Part shown: positions 1 through 10,253 of the stretch, one piece after another | How positions within the stretch are numbered: the stretch's first letter is position 1 | Layout of the letters: each line of letters starts with the position of its first letter | Source of the DNA: Endotrypanum monterogeii | Taxonomy: Eukaryota > Euglenozoa > Kinetoplastea > Trypanosomatida > Trypanosomatidae | Reading direction: 5' to 3' | NCBI GenBank assembly: GCA_000333855.2 | Contig: CM007347.1 | Location: forward strand, 1 to 64,000 | DNA: 64,000 bases | Made by a program: the position numbers and the translations under genes | The notes under the pieces: model-generated | The model's database searches: none | What the model saw: only the letters and a program-made list of their open reading frames with translations | Told to the model about the DNA's origin: nothing

Positions 1-84
1 CTTTCAACACAAAGTCGGCCGATATCCCCTCCAGAGGGTCACGTGCCATTCGATTGCCTTAGTGTTTTCACACCGCGCCAATTG
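1..84. other. Non-telomeric sequence outside the telomeric array
   Basis: This is unique-looking sequence on the chromosome-end side of the CCCTAA array. No gene or known repeat was recognised. On a simple left chromosome end the array should be the outermost sequence, so this is either an assembly artefact or a sign that the array is interstitial. Confidence 0.6.
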
Positions 85-268
85 AACCCTAACCCTAACC
101 CTAACCCTAACCCTAACCCTAACCCTAACCCTAACCCTAACCCTAACCCTAACCCTAACCCTAACCCTAACCCTAACCCTAACCCTAACCCTAACCCTAA
201 CCCTAACCCTAACCCTAACCCTAACCCTAACCCTAACCCTAACCCTAACCCTAACCCTAACCCTAACC
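85..268 (+). repeat. Telomeric CCCTAA repeat array (about 30 copies)
   Basis: An uninterrupted run of the hexamer CCCTAA on the plus strand, which is TTAGGG on the minus strand. It is the telomere repeat of kinetoplastids and of many other eukaryotes. The C-rich strand reading left to right is the orientation expected at a left chromosome end. No degenerate copies are seen inside the array. Confidence 0.97.
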
Positions 269-2301
269 GTTGCCCGGCCCCGGCCGGAAAGAGGCCCCCG
301 CCTCCACGCCGAACATGGCCCCGAAACGATGCCTGTTGCCACCCCCCCCCACCGCCACCGGATCCGACCGCACGATGGCCCCATGAGGGCGGACCACTCC
401 ACGGCGCCGTGCCCCCATGATCCCCCGGCGGCACCCCGCCCCCCCCCCCCTGGCGAGGAAAGGTGAGAAGGAAAAAAGGGAAGGAAACAGACCGACACAG
501 GACCACACAGAGGGAGCACCCAGCCACGGCCACCCCAAAAAAAAGGTGGAAAGGCACGCAGGAAACGAGCGCGGATCCAAGGGGGAGAACAATGGGGTCA
601 GCCAGCACTGAGCGCACCAAGGCGAGGGCCGCCAAAAAAAAACACCCGCGTAGGTTCTTGTATCGTTTCCTAAGCGACCCATCTCAGGGATCGGAAAACC
701 TCATGATCCCGAGCGTTGTTTTTTTTTCAATTAGTGCAAAGCGCATTGCAAACAAACCCTTGGAGATACACGACATGATGACGCGAAATGTCTTGGAAGC
801 ATGGGCAAGCGGAGAAATACAAATACCAACAGACGAGAAAAACCGCTGCAGGACAAAACAAAAGAGGATGTAACTAAAAACAAAACAAAGTTGGATCGAA
901 GGCAACCCAAAACCTGCCCCCGACATAACCGAGGGCCAGGAGGGGGGGGGGAGGGAGGAAAAACCATTCCCTCCAGAAAAAAAATCACAGCACCCAACCG
1001 CTGCCATCGAACGACGACGGCGGCAAGTTGGACACACACCTGTAATCACCCCAGCCTCGCGCGCGGGAACTGCGGTTTGCTGTGATCGATGGGTTTCCAT
1101 GCAAAGGGGCCATTTGTGTGCCAAGGATCTTGTCTTTACCCTGAGGGGTGCAGACGGCTTTGTCACGTTTGCTAGTTGCAAATTATCCGGCTAGTTTTTC
1201 AAATACTAGTGCGGAGCATGATGAGAGGGCGCTTGCACTCTGGCGAGGCAATTGCAGCAGCTGACACTTGGGGACTACAGTTCCCTCTGGCGAGAGGACA
1301 GCGGTGGAGAATATGTGCGACCTGAGGCGCGTGACAAACCGCCAGGAATAAGGAAACGCTCGACGTTGCACCCGCATCCCTGACCTGGGGAACCACAGAC
1401 TACAATTAGGAGAAAGTTGCTGGTTATAGTAAGCAGAGCTTCACCCTCAAAGGACATGTGACAACACGGTAAAGGTGTAGCAACATTTTGGCGAAAACCC
1501 AAGTGGGTAGCATTCTGTGCAGACAGCAGGCCTCAGCATCATATCATTTCAACTGTAGATACCTGACTTACACAGAGGGGTGAAAGGGGGCAGTGGAGAC
1601 GATGCTAGCGTGCTTTGCAAGAAGTGCGAGGAATATGGTGAAGCTGGTCGCCTTAAGATGATGTACTTTCTTGCTTTGTGTTTCGTATCGGTGTGCTAAA
1701 GCTACACTCCCACGTTGAAACAGCGCACGAGGCTAACTCGTCCAAACAAAAAGGTGAGACACTCATAGCTATCTGCGGTGGGCCGAGTAGTCCGTCTTGA
1801 CCTAGTGGCGCGGCAGCAGGGACTCCCCTGTAGGAAAACAAAAACAAACAGTCTGATTGAGAAGGGAAGCAGGAAAACAGAGCACCTCTCCGGAGTAACG
1901 TAGCATAGCCAGCATCAGCTGCGACCGAACGAAAGCTCTGCCTTAATAGCCCTGGACCGGCGGTTGGCGGCAACGCGTAATTGCTCGAGTTCTTGTATGT
2001 ATGTGTTTTGGGGTGCGATAAGTGATCACAGACTTATTAACGTGTACGATATTGTTGCAGCCAGCTCGGACTAAGAACCGGTATTGTAATGGAGGCGAGC
2101 GAAAGAACCCGTGCACTCAGGCAGAAACATAGACAGATCTTTAAGCTCCCTCAGGCACAGTTTTTTTTGTTGAGCGTACAAACCACATTCCGATGTTCGA
2201 CCTCGCGTGCCCAACCCTTTTGATCATCATCTCTGGGAAAGGACCAGGTTTTTTACCTGCTCGGTTACATTCGAGCTCAAGGATGTTGGAGAAAAGACCC
2301 C
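269..2301. other. Gene-free subtelomeric region
   Basis: About 2 kb between the telomeric array and the first gene. It begins GC-rich with C and G homopolymer runs (around 341-350, 428-450 and 940-950) and becomes more complex sequence after about 1000. The open frames here are low-complexity or lack any recognisable domain. By analogy with Leishmania it may hold subtelomere-associated or degenerate retroposon sequence, but no specific element was recognised. Transcription of the minus-strand gene array is expected to end here. Confidence 0.6.
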
Positions 2302-3714
2302 TCACGTATACAACTGGAGTAGCTTACGTCCTTTCTCAACGTGCTCGTTGGTGGGACCGAGAGCTTCAAAGATAGATCGAATAACCTGCCGTGCCGGTGT
2401 GACCGCAGCTGGCCCCAGGCAAAAGTCCTTTGGAAGCACGCCATCTTCCTTCAGCGCGGAAAGCAGCTTGGGTTCCGCTCGAATGAGGCGAAGACACTCC
2501 TCGATTGCTTGACCGACCACTCCCTCAACGTAAAAAGCGACAGCGCGCTTGAGATGGTGCTTGTAAAATTGCGTTGGATCGCTCACAAGCTCGTCGAATT
2601 TGAGGAGACGCATATAGTTGTCTGTATCTGGATCGTAGTCCACAAGCTGGATGAGTTCGATACGCACAACAGCCTCCGCGACGCTACGCATGTCCTTCGG
2701 TGCAAAGGGAAACTCCTCCCGCACCCGTGCAATGAGACGGAACGCCTCATTACGCTGCTTTGAAGAAATGGCACACATCGCAAGGCCGCAAAGAGCCTCT
2801 GGCGCGGAGTTGTAGCATGGCTCGCGCTTTAGCTTCTGCCAAAGCTCTAAAGTCATCTTTTTGTTCGGCACATTGTAGCGCTTCTTTACGATTTCGATGT
2901 CGTTGATGGACATTTCCAGAGCTTTTTGAAACAACTGTTTGCCTTTAGCAGGATCACCGGCCTTCATCTTTGCGTGGGCGGCCGCGATGAGAGTCATAGA
3001 GTTCTCGTCGTCGTGGTCCTGCCGCTTCACCTGTTGAAAGACGGAGCGGCCTTCGGCCTCGTTCTTGGATTCCGTTTTTGCATAGTCAATAAACGCCTCT
3101 ACGGCGTCCTTTACTTGCGATTCGGTGACGATGCCGACCAATTTGTCACAAAACATTTTGTTTCGGACAAAATAGATCAAGGGAAACATATGCGGATCGA
3201 TGTGAAACTTGGTCATCAAACCTGGCTCTTCTAGGCAATCAATAATCCCCATTTTGATCGCCAGACCTGCGTCTTTGCCAAATTCCTGGTAGAGTTCGCC
3301 AAGGCCGTCACCTTTGAGGCGACGATTGACCTGATCGATTTGATGGCAAACTACCTCAGTGTATTTTTTTACTTCAGGGTGATTGGTGACCATGAAATAA
3401 AGAAACATAGGCACCTTCGACTCCATCTCGGTCGTGAGATTCTTGGAGGTGACCTGCACCACTCCCATGAAAGCTTCACGGTGTGTGGTAGAGGTGGACG
3501 TAAAGTTGCGGACCTGCGGCCAAGGTCTACCTGTGCATCCCTTCAAAGTCAAAGCCGATCGCAACTGCATCACCGGCACCGGTTTCCTTTGGGAACAAAG
3601 ACTTATCGCACCGGTTGCGTGACCGTTGCGACCCCAGTTACTCGCCAAGCGCGTACCCGAACCAATGCCGGGAACGGCCCTGCAAGCAAGATGTGTCACT
3701 TGCCGACAGAACAT
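2302..3714 (-). CDS. Thioredoxin-fold/TPR protein, CnoX (YbbN)-like, probably mitochondrial
   Basis: A 470-residue protein from the ATG at 3714. The frame is open up to 3837, but that upstream start codon is TTG. The first ~80 residues are basic, Ser/Thr-rich and poor in acidic residues, like a mitochondrial presequence. Residues ~84-212 resemble a thioredoxin fold (a strand around FLYFMV and a cis-Pro motif MFPLIYF near 178). The remainder is helical and TPR-like, the architecture of the bacterial co-chaperone CnoX/YbbN. The position of the catalytic CxxC reads NHPEVKKY with no cysteine, so redox activity is unlikely and a holdase or scaffold role is more plausible. This is the gene nearest the telomere. 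The domain call is by eye; the function is inferred. Confidence 0.75.
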   Translation of the reverse strand: MFCRQVTHLACRAVPGIGSGTRLASNWGRNGHATGAISLCSQRKPVPVMQLRSALTLKGCTGRPWPQVRNFTSTSTTHREAFMGVVQVTSKNLTTEMESKVPMFLYFMVTNHPEVKKYTEVVCHQIDQVNRRLKGDGLGELYQEFGKDAGLAIKMGIIDCLEEPGLMTKFHIDPHMFPLIYFVRNKMFCDKLVGIVTESQVKDAVEAFIDYAKTESKNEAEGRSVFQQVKRQDHDDENSMTLIAAAHAKMKAGDPAKGKQLFQKALEMSINDIEIVKKRYNVPNKKMTLELWQKLKREPCYNSAPEALCGLAMCAISSKQRNEAFRLIARVREEFPFAPKDMRSVAEAVVRIELIQLVDYDPDTDNYMRLLKFDELVSDPTQFYKHHLKRAVAFYVEGVVGQAIEECLRLIRAEPKLLSALKEDGVLPKDFCLGPAAVTPARQVIRSIFEALGPTNEHVEKGRKLLQLYT

Positions 3715-4485
3715 ATTGATAGTAGTCAAGTCCCAAGAGCAGACTCCAAGGAGTCGCTGCTGATGTGCTTGCCGGGTATTCAACCAAAAGCAGTAGAAGG
3801 ACGGGAGGGAGTGCAAGTGGCAAGGAGATTGTAGCAACGCAGATAGGGGGCGGTGCGTAGCGATGAGAATTGCCTACGTCCTTATGGATCTGTGGTGTTG
3901 CGATAATATGCCCAACCGGGTAGCAGAGGGCGACTTTGAAGGGCCTCGGTACTTTACGGTGGAAATCAACTGACAAGGCGAGTGGAAACAACACTTTTTT
4001 CTATGAGTTAACTTTCAACACTTCCAGTCGCTGGGGAGCATTTGAGGGCGTTCTCGTGTGCGGTATTGGGTGTCCGTTGCTGGGTGGATATCAAATCTTT
4101 CGATTTTTCCTCTTTCAACGCTTCTCATAAAAATGTGTGAGGTGAAGAAGGGAGGGAGCGCTTTTTTTTTTTTTGCAGACAAGGAGACAAGAGTATCAGG
4201 GATGAAATTCCCAATTCCTACTTCAACCTGGCAACCTGTTTTGGCGTCAAGTAGGTACTTCGATCGCCAGGTAAGCTCTCAATGGGACATACAAAGCGTT
4301 AGCCCATACGCCGAGGCGCACCCAAGAAAATCAAAATCCCAATGCATTGACATGCCGGTTGCTCAGGAGAGCAAGCGGAGAGATTGCAACTGTGCGGTAG
4401 ACAAGAGATCGAAAGAGGGGGAGTATTAATATTTCCAAAAGAATAATACTGACAATGTCAAAGCAGTGTGTTTGTGGGTGAATGG
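3715..4485. other. Intergenic region
   Basis: It holds the 5' untranslated and splice region of the thioredoxin/TPR gene and the 3' untranslated region of the meckelin gene. A purine-rich tract on the plus strand (about 3796-3812) is a pyrimidine tract on the sense strand. The poly-T run near 4162 is unremarkable. No gene seen. Confidence 0.6.
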
Positions 4486-7400
4486 TTAAATGAAAAATCG
4501 ATAATCGATCATCGTCTTCTGGCTCAAGTTCACGAGGCCTTCACGAATGCGGTAGAAACGGATGATTATGTCCACTACAAAAGCGAGCACCATAGCGACG
4601 CATATATTGTGTAAGGAGGCATCGATCGCGGTGAACAAAGCTGTGTACAAAACAAAAAGGTCCAAGTCTAGCCCGCACAAGAACGCATGCCCATATGACT
4701 GAACGTTATCGATAAAGAACAGGTCCTTTCCACCATAGTCACCGCGCTGCGGCCCGTTCATGTACATGACGTTAGGAGGAAAGTCAAGCCACTTCTGCAG
4801 CAGAAATTTCACCAAAAGTGTGCTTTCAGCCCTACGTACACTTTGCTGGAAAGCGTTGTTGATTCGATCGCGAATCGCCAAAGCAATCTGGGAGTAAACG
4901 CGAGGTTTTCGAGAGAAGCCGAGGAGAAAACTGAGGTAGTGCCACTGGCCTGGGTTGGTGGCGTGCTCGTGTTTGCCAAGCGAGCGCTGGTGCTCTAGAT
5001 GCAACTCCAGATAACACAAGTTAAGGTACTGACGCGTGTACGGTCCAAGGAACACTTCAAACGACTGGCATTTGCTCTGGCCTCCTAGGCCGCGTACCGG
5101 CAAGTTTCCCTGCGACTCAAGAAATAAATTGTTCTGGAACTCCTCCATACCGACATCTGCGTGAGCGTGAATGGACTCGCCGTGAATGTAGAAACCCCAT
5201 TGTTGCTCCAAGAGGATGATGATGGAGATGTTTGAAACGGAGCACAGGTCAACGAACGCCTGTAGAGGGTGTACAACAACAAATCGGTAAAAAATTTGGT
5301 ACTCCAAAAGGTACATGACTAGTGCCACAACCACCCAACTGAAAATGTCGACCGCGACACGGAGAGTATCAAAGGAGATAGTCATGCCGCCCACCTCGCG
5401 TGATCGGCGCGGGACGCTGGCAGACATGTTTTGGTAATCGAGGCCGAGCAGAAAGAGGAGAATGATCGCCATCGCGAGCAGCGGGTGCCAATAACGCAGC
5501 GCCTGCAAACCGTTTAGCTCGTTTGCCACAAACGTTGAGCGCCACATGCTCACCGGGACCATTTTGTTTTCACGGAGTAGCTGCCCTTTGGATCTCTCCC
5601 AGTCAATCACAAAGTAGTCCGCGTTGCACTGCTCCGCCAAGCTGTACAGGACCGTGACACCCTTTGCTGCGACGACGACGTACAGCATCACATTGATGTA
5701 CATGTCACTGAACCGCATTGCAAGGGACAAGGAAGACTGACTCTTGTAGGTGATGAAGAGGTACCAGGATGCAAGGGCTACTACCAAAAAAAACATGTTG
5801 CCAACGTGGTTGCAGAAGTATACGAAAAAGCGCAGCATCGCGAGCCAGTCGAGGACGTGGTATTGTCGCCGTCGCATCCAGCTATAGGTGCGCACCCACC
5901 CTGAGAAAAAACTTACAACAGACACAACAATTAATGTAACCTTCATTCCGTCACCGACGGCATCTGTGCTCGGTAGGTAATAGGAGCGCATCTCACTGTC
6001 AAGGGTGTAGCCGGGCCGACTACTTGAGCTGAGAGGCGTTTGACGCAGTGTGGTGAAGTCGTCCGATGTCTCTGCATCGGCGCTTGTGGACGTCATTTTT
6101 GAAGCGTACCGAAGCACTAGAAGCGGAGTGGCAATATAGCGACCGTCCCGTGGATCTGAGCCGAGAATTAGACTGGCACTGCGTAGCACCGTCACATAAG
6201 AAGGGAGAGACTGTAAGCCTTGATCTTCTCTTCCGCCCACGTTGTCGTAGACGTAGAGACGCCGCCGGAACCCGCCTTGAGACATGACACCGTCGCCTCC
6301 AGCGATGCCGTGGCCTCGGTACAGCCACGCGTCGTTAAAGGTTTCTGGATCAAATCTGTGGTTAGAGTAGTCGAGGAGAAGGGGTACTGGAATCAACCGC
6401 GTTAAATTCGACGGGTCTCGTAGAAAAACATCATAGAAAACAGTGCTGTTTGCGTGAAGGAACCAGGGCCAGTTGACGTGGCATAACGTGGTACGCGTAT
6501 CGCCGGAAGCAAAGAACACCTGCAGCTCCGTGTTAGCAAGAAAACACGGATTGAGTTGGGTAATCATTGACTGATATCCAAGCCACTTGCCGTACAGATC
6601 GAACGCCGACACGACCAACTGCAACTTGTGACGCGCTGAAACACGGAGCCGCGTCGCGATGTCCCCCAACACGTCTACGTTGCTTCGGGTATAATAGAGC
6701 CATGGAAGTCCGTCCACAGTCTCGCATTGCGCATCGACACAAGGCTTGCTTTGGTGAACATGCCAGTACAGCTGACAAGGCATAGCCTTGGGGTGGTAGG
6801 CCATTAAAACGCATAGATTTGCCAGCAGATTGCATGCTGTGCTATTGCCACGGGTGCATAGAACGGCACTGCCGATGGAGTACACCTGCACTGCAAAATT
6901 AGTGACAGGGGGCCCTGCTATCCCACTATTGTCAATATTCGGTGGAGAGAAAATCTCCGTGGTTCCCGAGGCCGCTGCAACCATAGACTGGTATTCCTTG
7001 ATAGACGCGCAGGAACCATCGTAGAGCATTGTGAAACCGCTGCTGCAACGACATTCTCCCGTGCTCGCATCGTTTACGTACGGGAAAGAGCACGTCACGC
7101 ATGCTGGAGATGCGCATGGAGCGCACATAGCCGCCGTCAGGAAAAGCTTACCGATCTGCTGTGTCAAAACGCTCCCTGGTGCGCAGACACACGTACCTAG
7201 AGTTTCGTCAAAGGTGGCGTCGACCAGGCAAGTCAGCTGGATGTCTCCGCCGCAAGGTAAGCAATACTGTGACGCGTTGACAACCCCGGCGTTAGTTACC
7301 ATCATTCTGTGACCAGAACAATCCACACACGATTGCTCACCAGTGAGAGCGTCCACGCGCAACGCGTATCCCGCAACGCACACGCACGCACCGCCCACTC

Positions 7401-7578
7401 TGCGAGCGTTTGTGGGACACCTCTGACAGCTTCGATCCTCAATATCCGGTAAAAAGCCAAGTGGGTCGCACACACTGCTACTCTGCGATGTCACACCAGT
7501 AGCGCATACCACAATAGTCAGAATGGCGCCGAACATCCAGTATGTGGCATAGCAGTGGGACGAGCGTGACTTCAACAT
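4486..7578 (-). CDS. TMEM67: Meckelin (TMEM67/MKS3) homologue
   Basis: A 1030-residue membrane protein close in size to human meckelin (995 residues). Residues ~15-31 form a signal peptide. Residues ~37-195 are cysteine-rich with repeated CxxC/CxC spacing, followed by a lumenal domain. At least five transmembrane stretches begin near 546. Diagnostic meckelin motifs are visible: FVIDWERSK near 656, PVSMWRSTFVANE near 675, and the C-terminal end KTMIDYRFFI. Meckelin is a ciliary transition-zone receptor-like protein that gates membrane traffic into the cilium, here the flagellum. The ATG at 7578 lies 28 nt downstream of a good splice acceptor (AG at 7607-7608 preceded by a T11 tract on the sense strand). 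The family call is strong; localisation is inferred from the family. Confidence 0.93.
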   Translation of the reverse strand: MLKSRSSHCYATYWMFGAILTIVVCATGVTSQSSSVCDPLGFLPDIEDRSCQRCPTNARRVGGACVCVAGYALRVDALTGEQSCVDCSGHRMMVTNAGVVNASQYCLPCGGDIQLTCLVDATFDETLGTCVCAPGSVLTQQIGKLFLTAAMCAPCASPACVTCSFPYVNDASTGECRCSSGFTMLYDGSCASIKEYQSMVAAASGTTEIFSPPNIDNSGIAGPPVTNFAVQVYSIGSAVLCTRGNSTACNLLANLCVLMAYHPKAMPCQLYWHVHQSKPCVDAQCETVDGLPWLYYTRSNVDVLGDIATRLRVSARHKLQLVVSAFDLYGKWLGYQSMITQLNPCFLANTELQVFFASGDTRTTLCHVNWPWFLHANSTVFYDVFLRDPSNLTRLIPVPLLLDYSNHRFDPETFNDAWLYRGHGIAGGDGVMSQGGFRRRLYVYDNVGGREDQGLQSLPSYVTVLRSASLILGSDPRDGRYIATPLLVLRYASKMTSTSADAETSDDFTTLRQTPLSSSSRPGYTLDSEMRSYYLPSTDAVGDGMKVTLIVVSVVSFFSGWVRTYSWMRRRQYHVLDWLAMLRFFVYFCNHVGNMFFLVVALASWYLFITYKSQSSLSLAMRFSDMYINVMLYVVVAAKGVTVLYSLAEQCNADYFVIDWERSKGQLLRENKMVPVSMWRSTFVANELNGLQALRYWHPLLAMAIILLFLLGLDYQNMSASVPRRSREVGGMTISFDTLRVAVDIFSWVVVALVMYLLEYQIFYRFVVVHPLQAFVDLCSVSNISIIILLEQQWGFYIHGESIHAHADVGMEEFQNNLFLESQGNLPVRGLGGQSKCQSFEVFLGPYTRQYLNLCYLELHLEHQRSLGKHEHATNPGQWHYLSFLLGFSRKPRVYSQIALAIRDRINNAFQQSVRRAESTLLVKFLLQKWLDFPPNVMYMNGPQRGDYGGKDLFFIDNVQSYGHAFLCGLDLDLFVLYTALFTAIDASLHNICVAMVLAFVVDIIIRFYRIREGLVNLSQKTMIDYRFFI

Positions 7579-8448
7579 CTCAGTGGCTCAGATTTTGAGA
7601 CACAAGCTCAAATGAAAAAAAAAAATAGGGCAAGTAGTCCCTGAAAAGCACAGAAAAAGTGCGCACAACGTTGGTGTGCCTTATTGTGTATGCGTACGAG
7701 TATGTTTGCGTTACAATACGCTACTCATGACTCTATGAATAAAGCGTGTGGGTTTGTGTATGTGTCTATTTGTATACAGATCACTTTAAAGGGGGGAGAG
7801 AAAGCCTTTGTGGTGAGCAATGATCTCTCCACGGCTGTTGCCACTATCTTTTTTTTTCGTATAGTGTGTGTGTGTGTGTGTGTCAGTTGCTTTGTTCTTT
7901 TACTGTTGTTTGTTTTTCCTCTTCTAACTTGTTACCTCTTTTGTTACTGTATGCTTGAGTATAAACAGGGGTGCGCACTGAGGGAATGATGAGACAAGCT
8001 ATTGCAACAGATGCTAAAAGGATCATATGGAATTGAGGGAGAAACAAGCAGAAAATCTGTTGAGAATAAGAGGGAGTGGCAATGGTCTAGAACTGAGTGA
8101 GCGAGAATCAGCGCCCCCCTCAACTTCAGATGCTTGGCACCCCTTTACCTGTAAAGCCAAAAAAAAAAGGCACATCAAGAGCCATTCCTTTGTGCGCACT
8201 CTCCTCTGAAATGCGCTGTACACAGGGATCAAGCTAGGTACACGAATTTGCAGGCCTCCTGCCGGCAGTTTCGCCTCATGTCGCTCTGTTGAAAATATAA
8301 GGTATCGCTTTCTTTCCAAAAGCTGCTTCCATTTAAACTAATCTTACGTGATATTCGGTAATGGGAACAGGCTTTTACACACCACGCACTGAAGCATGCG
8401 TGACAGACACCCACTTTCGTGAGGCGTACGCGCCGCTGAGTCTTGCTC
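7579..8448. other. Intergenic region with TG microsatellite
   Basis: Contains a TG run at about 7864-7882 inside pyrimidine-rich sequence, and a short poly-A run near 8160. It is the 3' untranslated region of QTRT2 plus the splice region of meckelin. No gene seen. Confidence 0.6.
7607..7608 (-). promoter_or_regulatory. Predicted spliced-leader acceptor for the meckelin gene
   Basis: On the minus strand a T11 tract is followed within about 10 nt by the first AG, giving a 28-nt 5' untranslated region. Inferred from kinetoplastid trans-splicing rules; not experimentally shown. Confidence 0.5.
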
Positions 8449-9459
8449 TTACAACAGCGAGGCCACACGACGCACAATAGCCTCTCGCGTTGGTGTATCA
8501 GCGCATCTGTAGGCCCGCACTAGTCGAACGACTTGAGATAGATTATGTATCACTAAGAGAATGTCGCTGTTCATTTCCTGGACCGTGAGGAGATGGTGCA
8601 GATAGGCGCGACAATGACGCTTGCAGGTGAAACAGTCGCACCCTTCAGCAATAGGGCCGATATCGAGAGCGAACACGTTGTCGTTCAAATCTACAAGTGG
8701 CGAAAGAGGTGCTGTGACCGCCGTTGCTGGGTCACTCAACGGCAGCTGTAGAGCTACGCCTTTCTCGGCCAAAGCCCAGGGAAGTGGACACTCTATTAGC
8801 GACACATGGCTCGCCATGGCGGCCAGCAGCGCCATGATGTTTGGCGTGACACACATGGTACACTTTTTTGGAGATAGTCGGAGGGACTGAAGCGTGTGGA
8901 AAAACTCGCAGATACTCTCTCCACGAGGCAAGGCATCAATGTAGCCGCTATCGTGCGTGACTGTGAATGAAATGGACGGTAAGATCGTACACCTTAGGTC
9001 GGAAGTTGCTTGGATTTTAGATAGCCACGCTTCAGAGCGGGACGTGGCAACGCGTCGCCGCTTGTTTATTGGTTCAGAGAGAGGAACAGATTCGTGTAAT
9101 CCCACTGCCATGAATGGTTGTGTCGCTTTGACTACATCACACCATTTCTCAAAAGACAAGACGGTGCGACCTTTTTCGCTATCGCCAGCGACCGTGGAGT
9201 CAGTAGATGAGGCGCTCGGATGCAAACCGTGAAAAGAGGAGCGCAGAGTTAGCACAGTTTTGTATCCTCTCAGGCCGCAGTACGCGCTCAAGGGCATTCT
9301 GGCCTCAACGCACGGTTTCACAAAGTCGATCGCCTCGAATACACTGGTAGCCAAGATTCGTTCTGACGGTTCTAGAATGGCGTTTACCTGCGCAGGCGTC
9401 AAGGTTGGAACCGCACCCCGCCTTGTGGGAATGACTAGAAAGGGGCCGTGTCCGTCCAT
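8449..9459 (-). CDS. QTRT2: Queuine tRNA-ribosyltransferase accessory subunit 2 (QTRT2/TGT2)
   Basis: A 336-residue protein from the ATG at 9459; the frame continues to 9480, but that start codon is TTG. The C-terminal third carries the TGT zinc site: C274-x-C276-x2-C279 with H305 25 residues on, inside the family sequence HCRAYLHHLL...IHNLSQ. The middle is divergent and shorter than in human QTRT2 (415 residues). The catalytic aspartate region of QTRT1 is not recognisable, as expected for the non-catalytic partner. With QTRT1 it forms the heterodimer that replaces guanine 34 by queuine in tRNAs with GUN anticodons. In trypanosomes queuosine has been linked to both cytosolic and mitochondrial tRNAs. 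Confidence 0.88.
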   Translation of the reverse strand: MDGHGPFLVIPTRRGAVPTLTPAQVNAILEPSERILATSVFEAIDFVKPCVEARMPLSAYCGLRGYKTVLTLRSSFHGLHPSASSTDSTVAGDSEKGRTVLSFEKWCDVVKATQPFMAVGLHESVPLSEPINKRRRVATSRSEAWLSKIQATSDLRCTILPSISFTVTHDSGYIDALPRGESICEFFHTLQSLRLSPKKCTMCVTPNIMALLAAMASHVSLIECPLPWALAEKGVALQLPLSDPATAVTAPLSPLVDLNDNVFALDIGPIAEGCDCFTCKRHCRAYLHHLLTVQEMNSDILLVIHNLSQVVRLVRAYRCADTPTREAIVRRVASLL

Positions 9460-9480
9460 GGTAAAAAGAATCCGAAACAA

Positions 9481-9647
9481 TAAGCTAAGGGACGGCTTAG
9501 GAGTGCCTCAGGGTGTACGAGGCTGCGCACTGAGGACGCAAGTGACGTGTAAAGGAATAAACTAAAACACCACGCGCGCACTCTGATTGAGGGATTATAG
9601 GAAGGAAGGGAGAAACAGTGAAAATAGAGACGATGACAGCGATGCAG

Positions 9648-9678
<31 letters not shown>

Positions 9679-10253
9679 CGGAAAAGATATAATATATATA
9701 TATATATATACTATTTATTTATCTGTGTGTGTGTGTGGGTGTGTGGGTGCAGGGCTTCCCATCATACAAAGCACACGATAATCGGTTTACTTTTTCTTCT
9801 AGCACGTTCAAATCCGCATCATGAGAAGTGAGGCACTTCTCCAACTGAGCTGGTTGAACGGGGTAGCGGAGGAGCGGCAGCAGTGGACACCGATGGTGTT
9901 CACGCAGACATGAATTGGTGCAAAGCTTTCTCATCTTCGATAGGCGACACCGATGCCCCCTTTTCAGAAACGCCGCTTCTCAAATTCCCTCTCTGGCACC
10001 GTCGCTGGTGGTATCGAGAGCACGTTGCAGATGAATAAGCATGAAAGTCAAAAAAAAAAAATTTAAGTAGGATTCCATGGCAACGCCACACGTATGCTGA
10101 CCACGCAATCCATAAATATCAATGAACAAAAAAGAAGAGGAAATAAAGAAACGATAGAATCGGCCAGCAGTAACCGTAAATCAAAATGTTTCAACCAGAA
10201 AAAGAAAAAAAACGAAGTGCTACCAATTTGGGGAAAGAGCTGCGTTTTTGATG
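9481..10253. other. Intergenic region with CA and TA microsatellites
   Basis: Contains a CA run at 9650-9678, a TA run at about 9691-9709 and TG-rich sequence at 9724-9748. A 71-codon minus-strand frame (9719-9934) has a short coiled-coil-like stretch ending in dinucleotide-encoded residues; it is not supportable as a gene on this evidence. Confidence 0.55.
9650..9710. repeat. Compound CA/TA microsatellite
   Basis: A CA run of about 29 bp, a short purine-rich spacer, then about 20 bp of alternating TA. A typical intergenic simple repeat for this window. Confidence 0.9.

Noticed and set aside
43..635. Open frames of 125-198 codons across the telomeric array on both strands
   Set aside because: Their length comes entirely from the hexamer repeat, which is open in several frames and encodes Asn-Pro, Val-Arg or Gly-Leu repeats. 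Not genes.
684..1181. A 165-codon minus-strand open frame in the subtelomere
   Set aside because: Cys/Phe/Ser-rich content with homopolymer-derived runs and no recognisable domain or plausible start context.
9771..9861. A possible tRNA (sequence resembling an A box and a B box)
   Set aside because: The A-box-like sequence reads on the minus strand and the B-box-like sequence on the plus strand, so they cannot belong to one tRNA, and no acceptor stem is seen.
9719..9934. A 71-codon minus-strand frame between QTRT2 and STE24
   Set aside because: A short coiled-coil-like segment is tempting, but the end is microsatellite-encoded and there is no clear splice or domain evidence.
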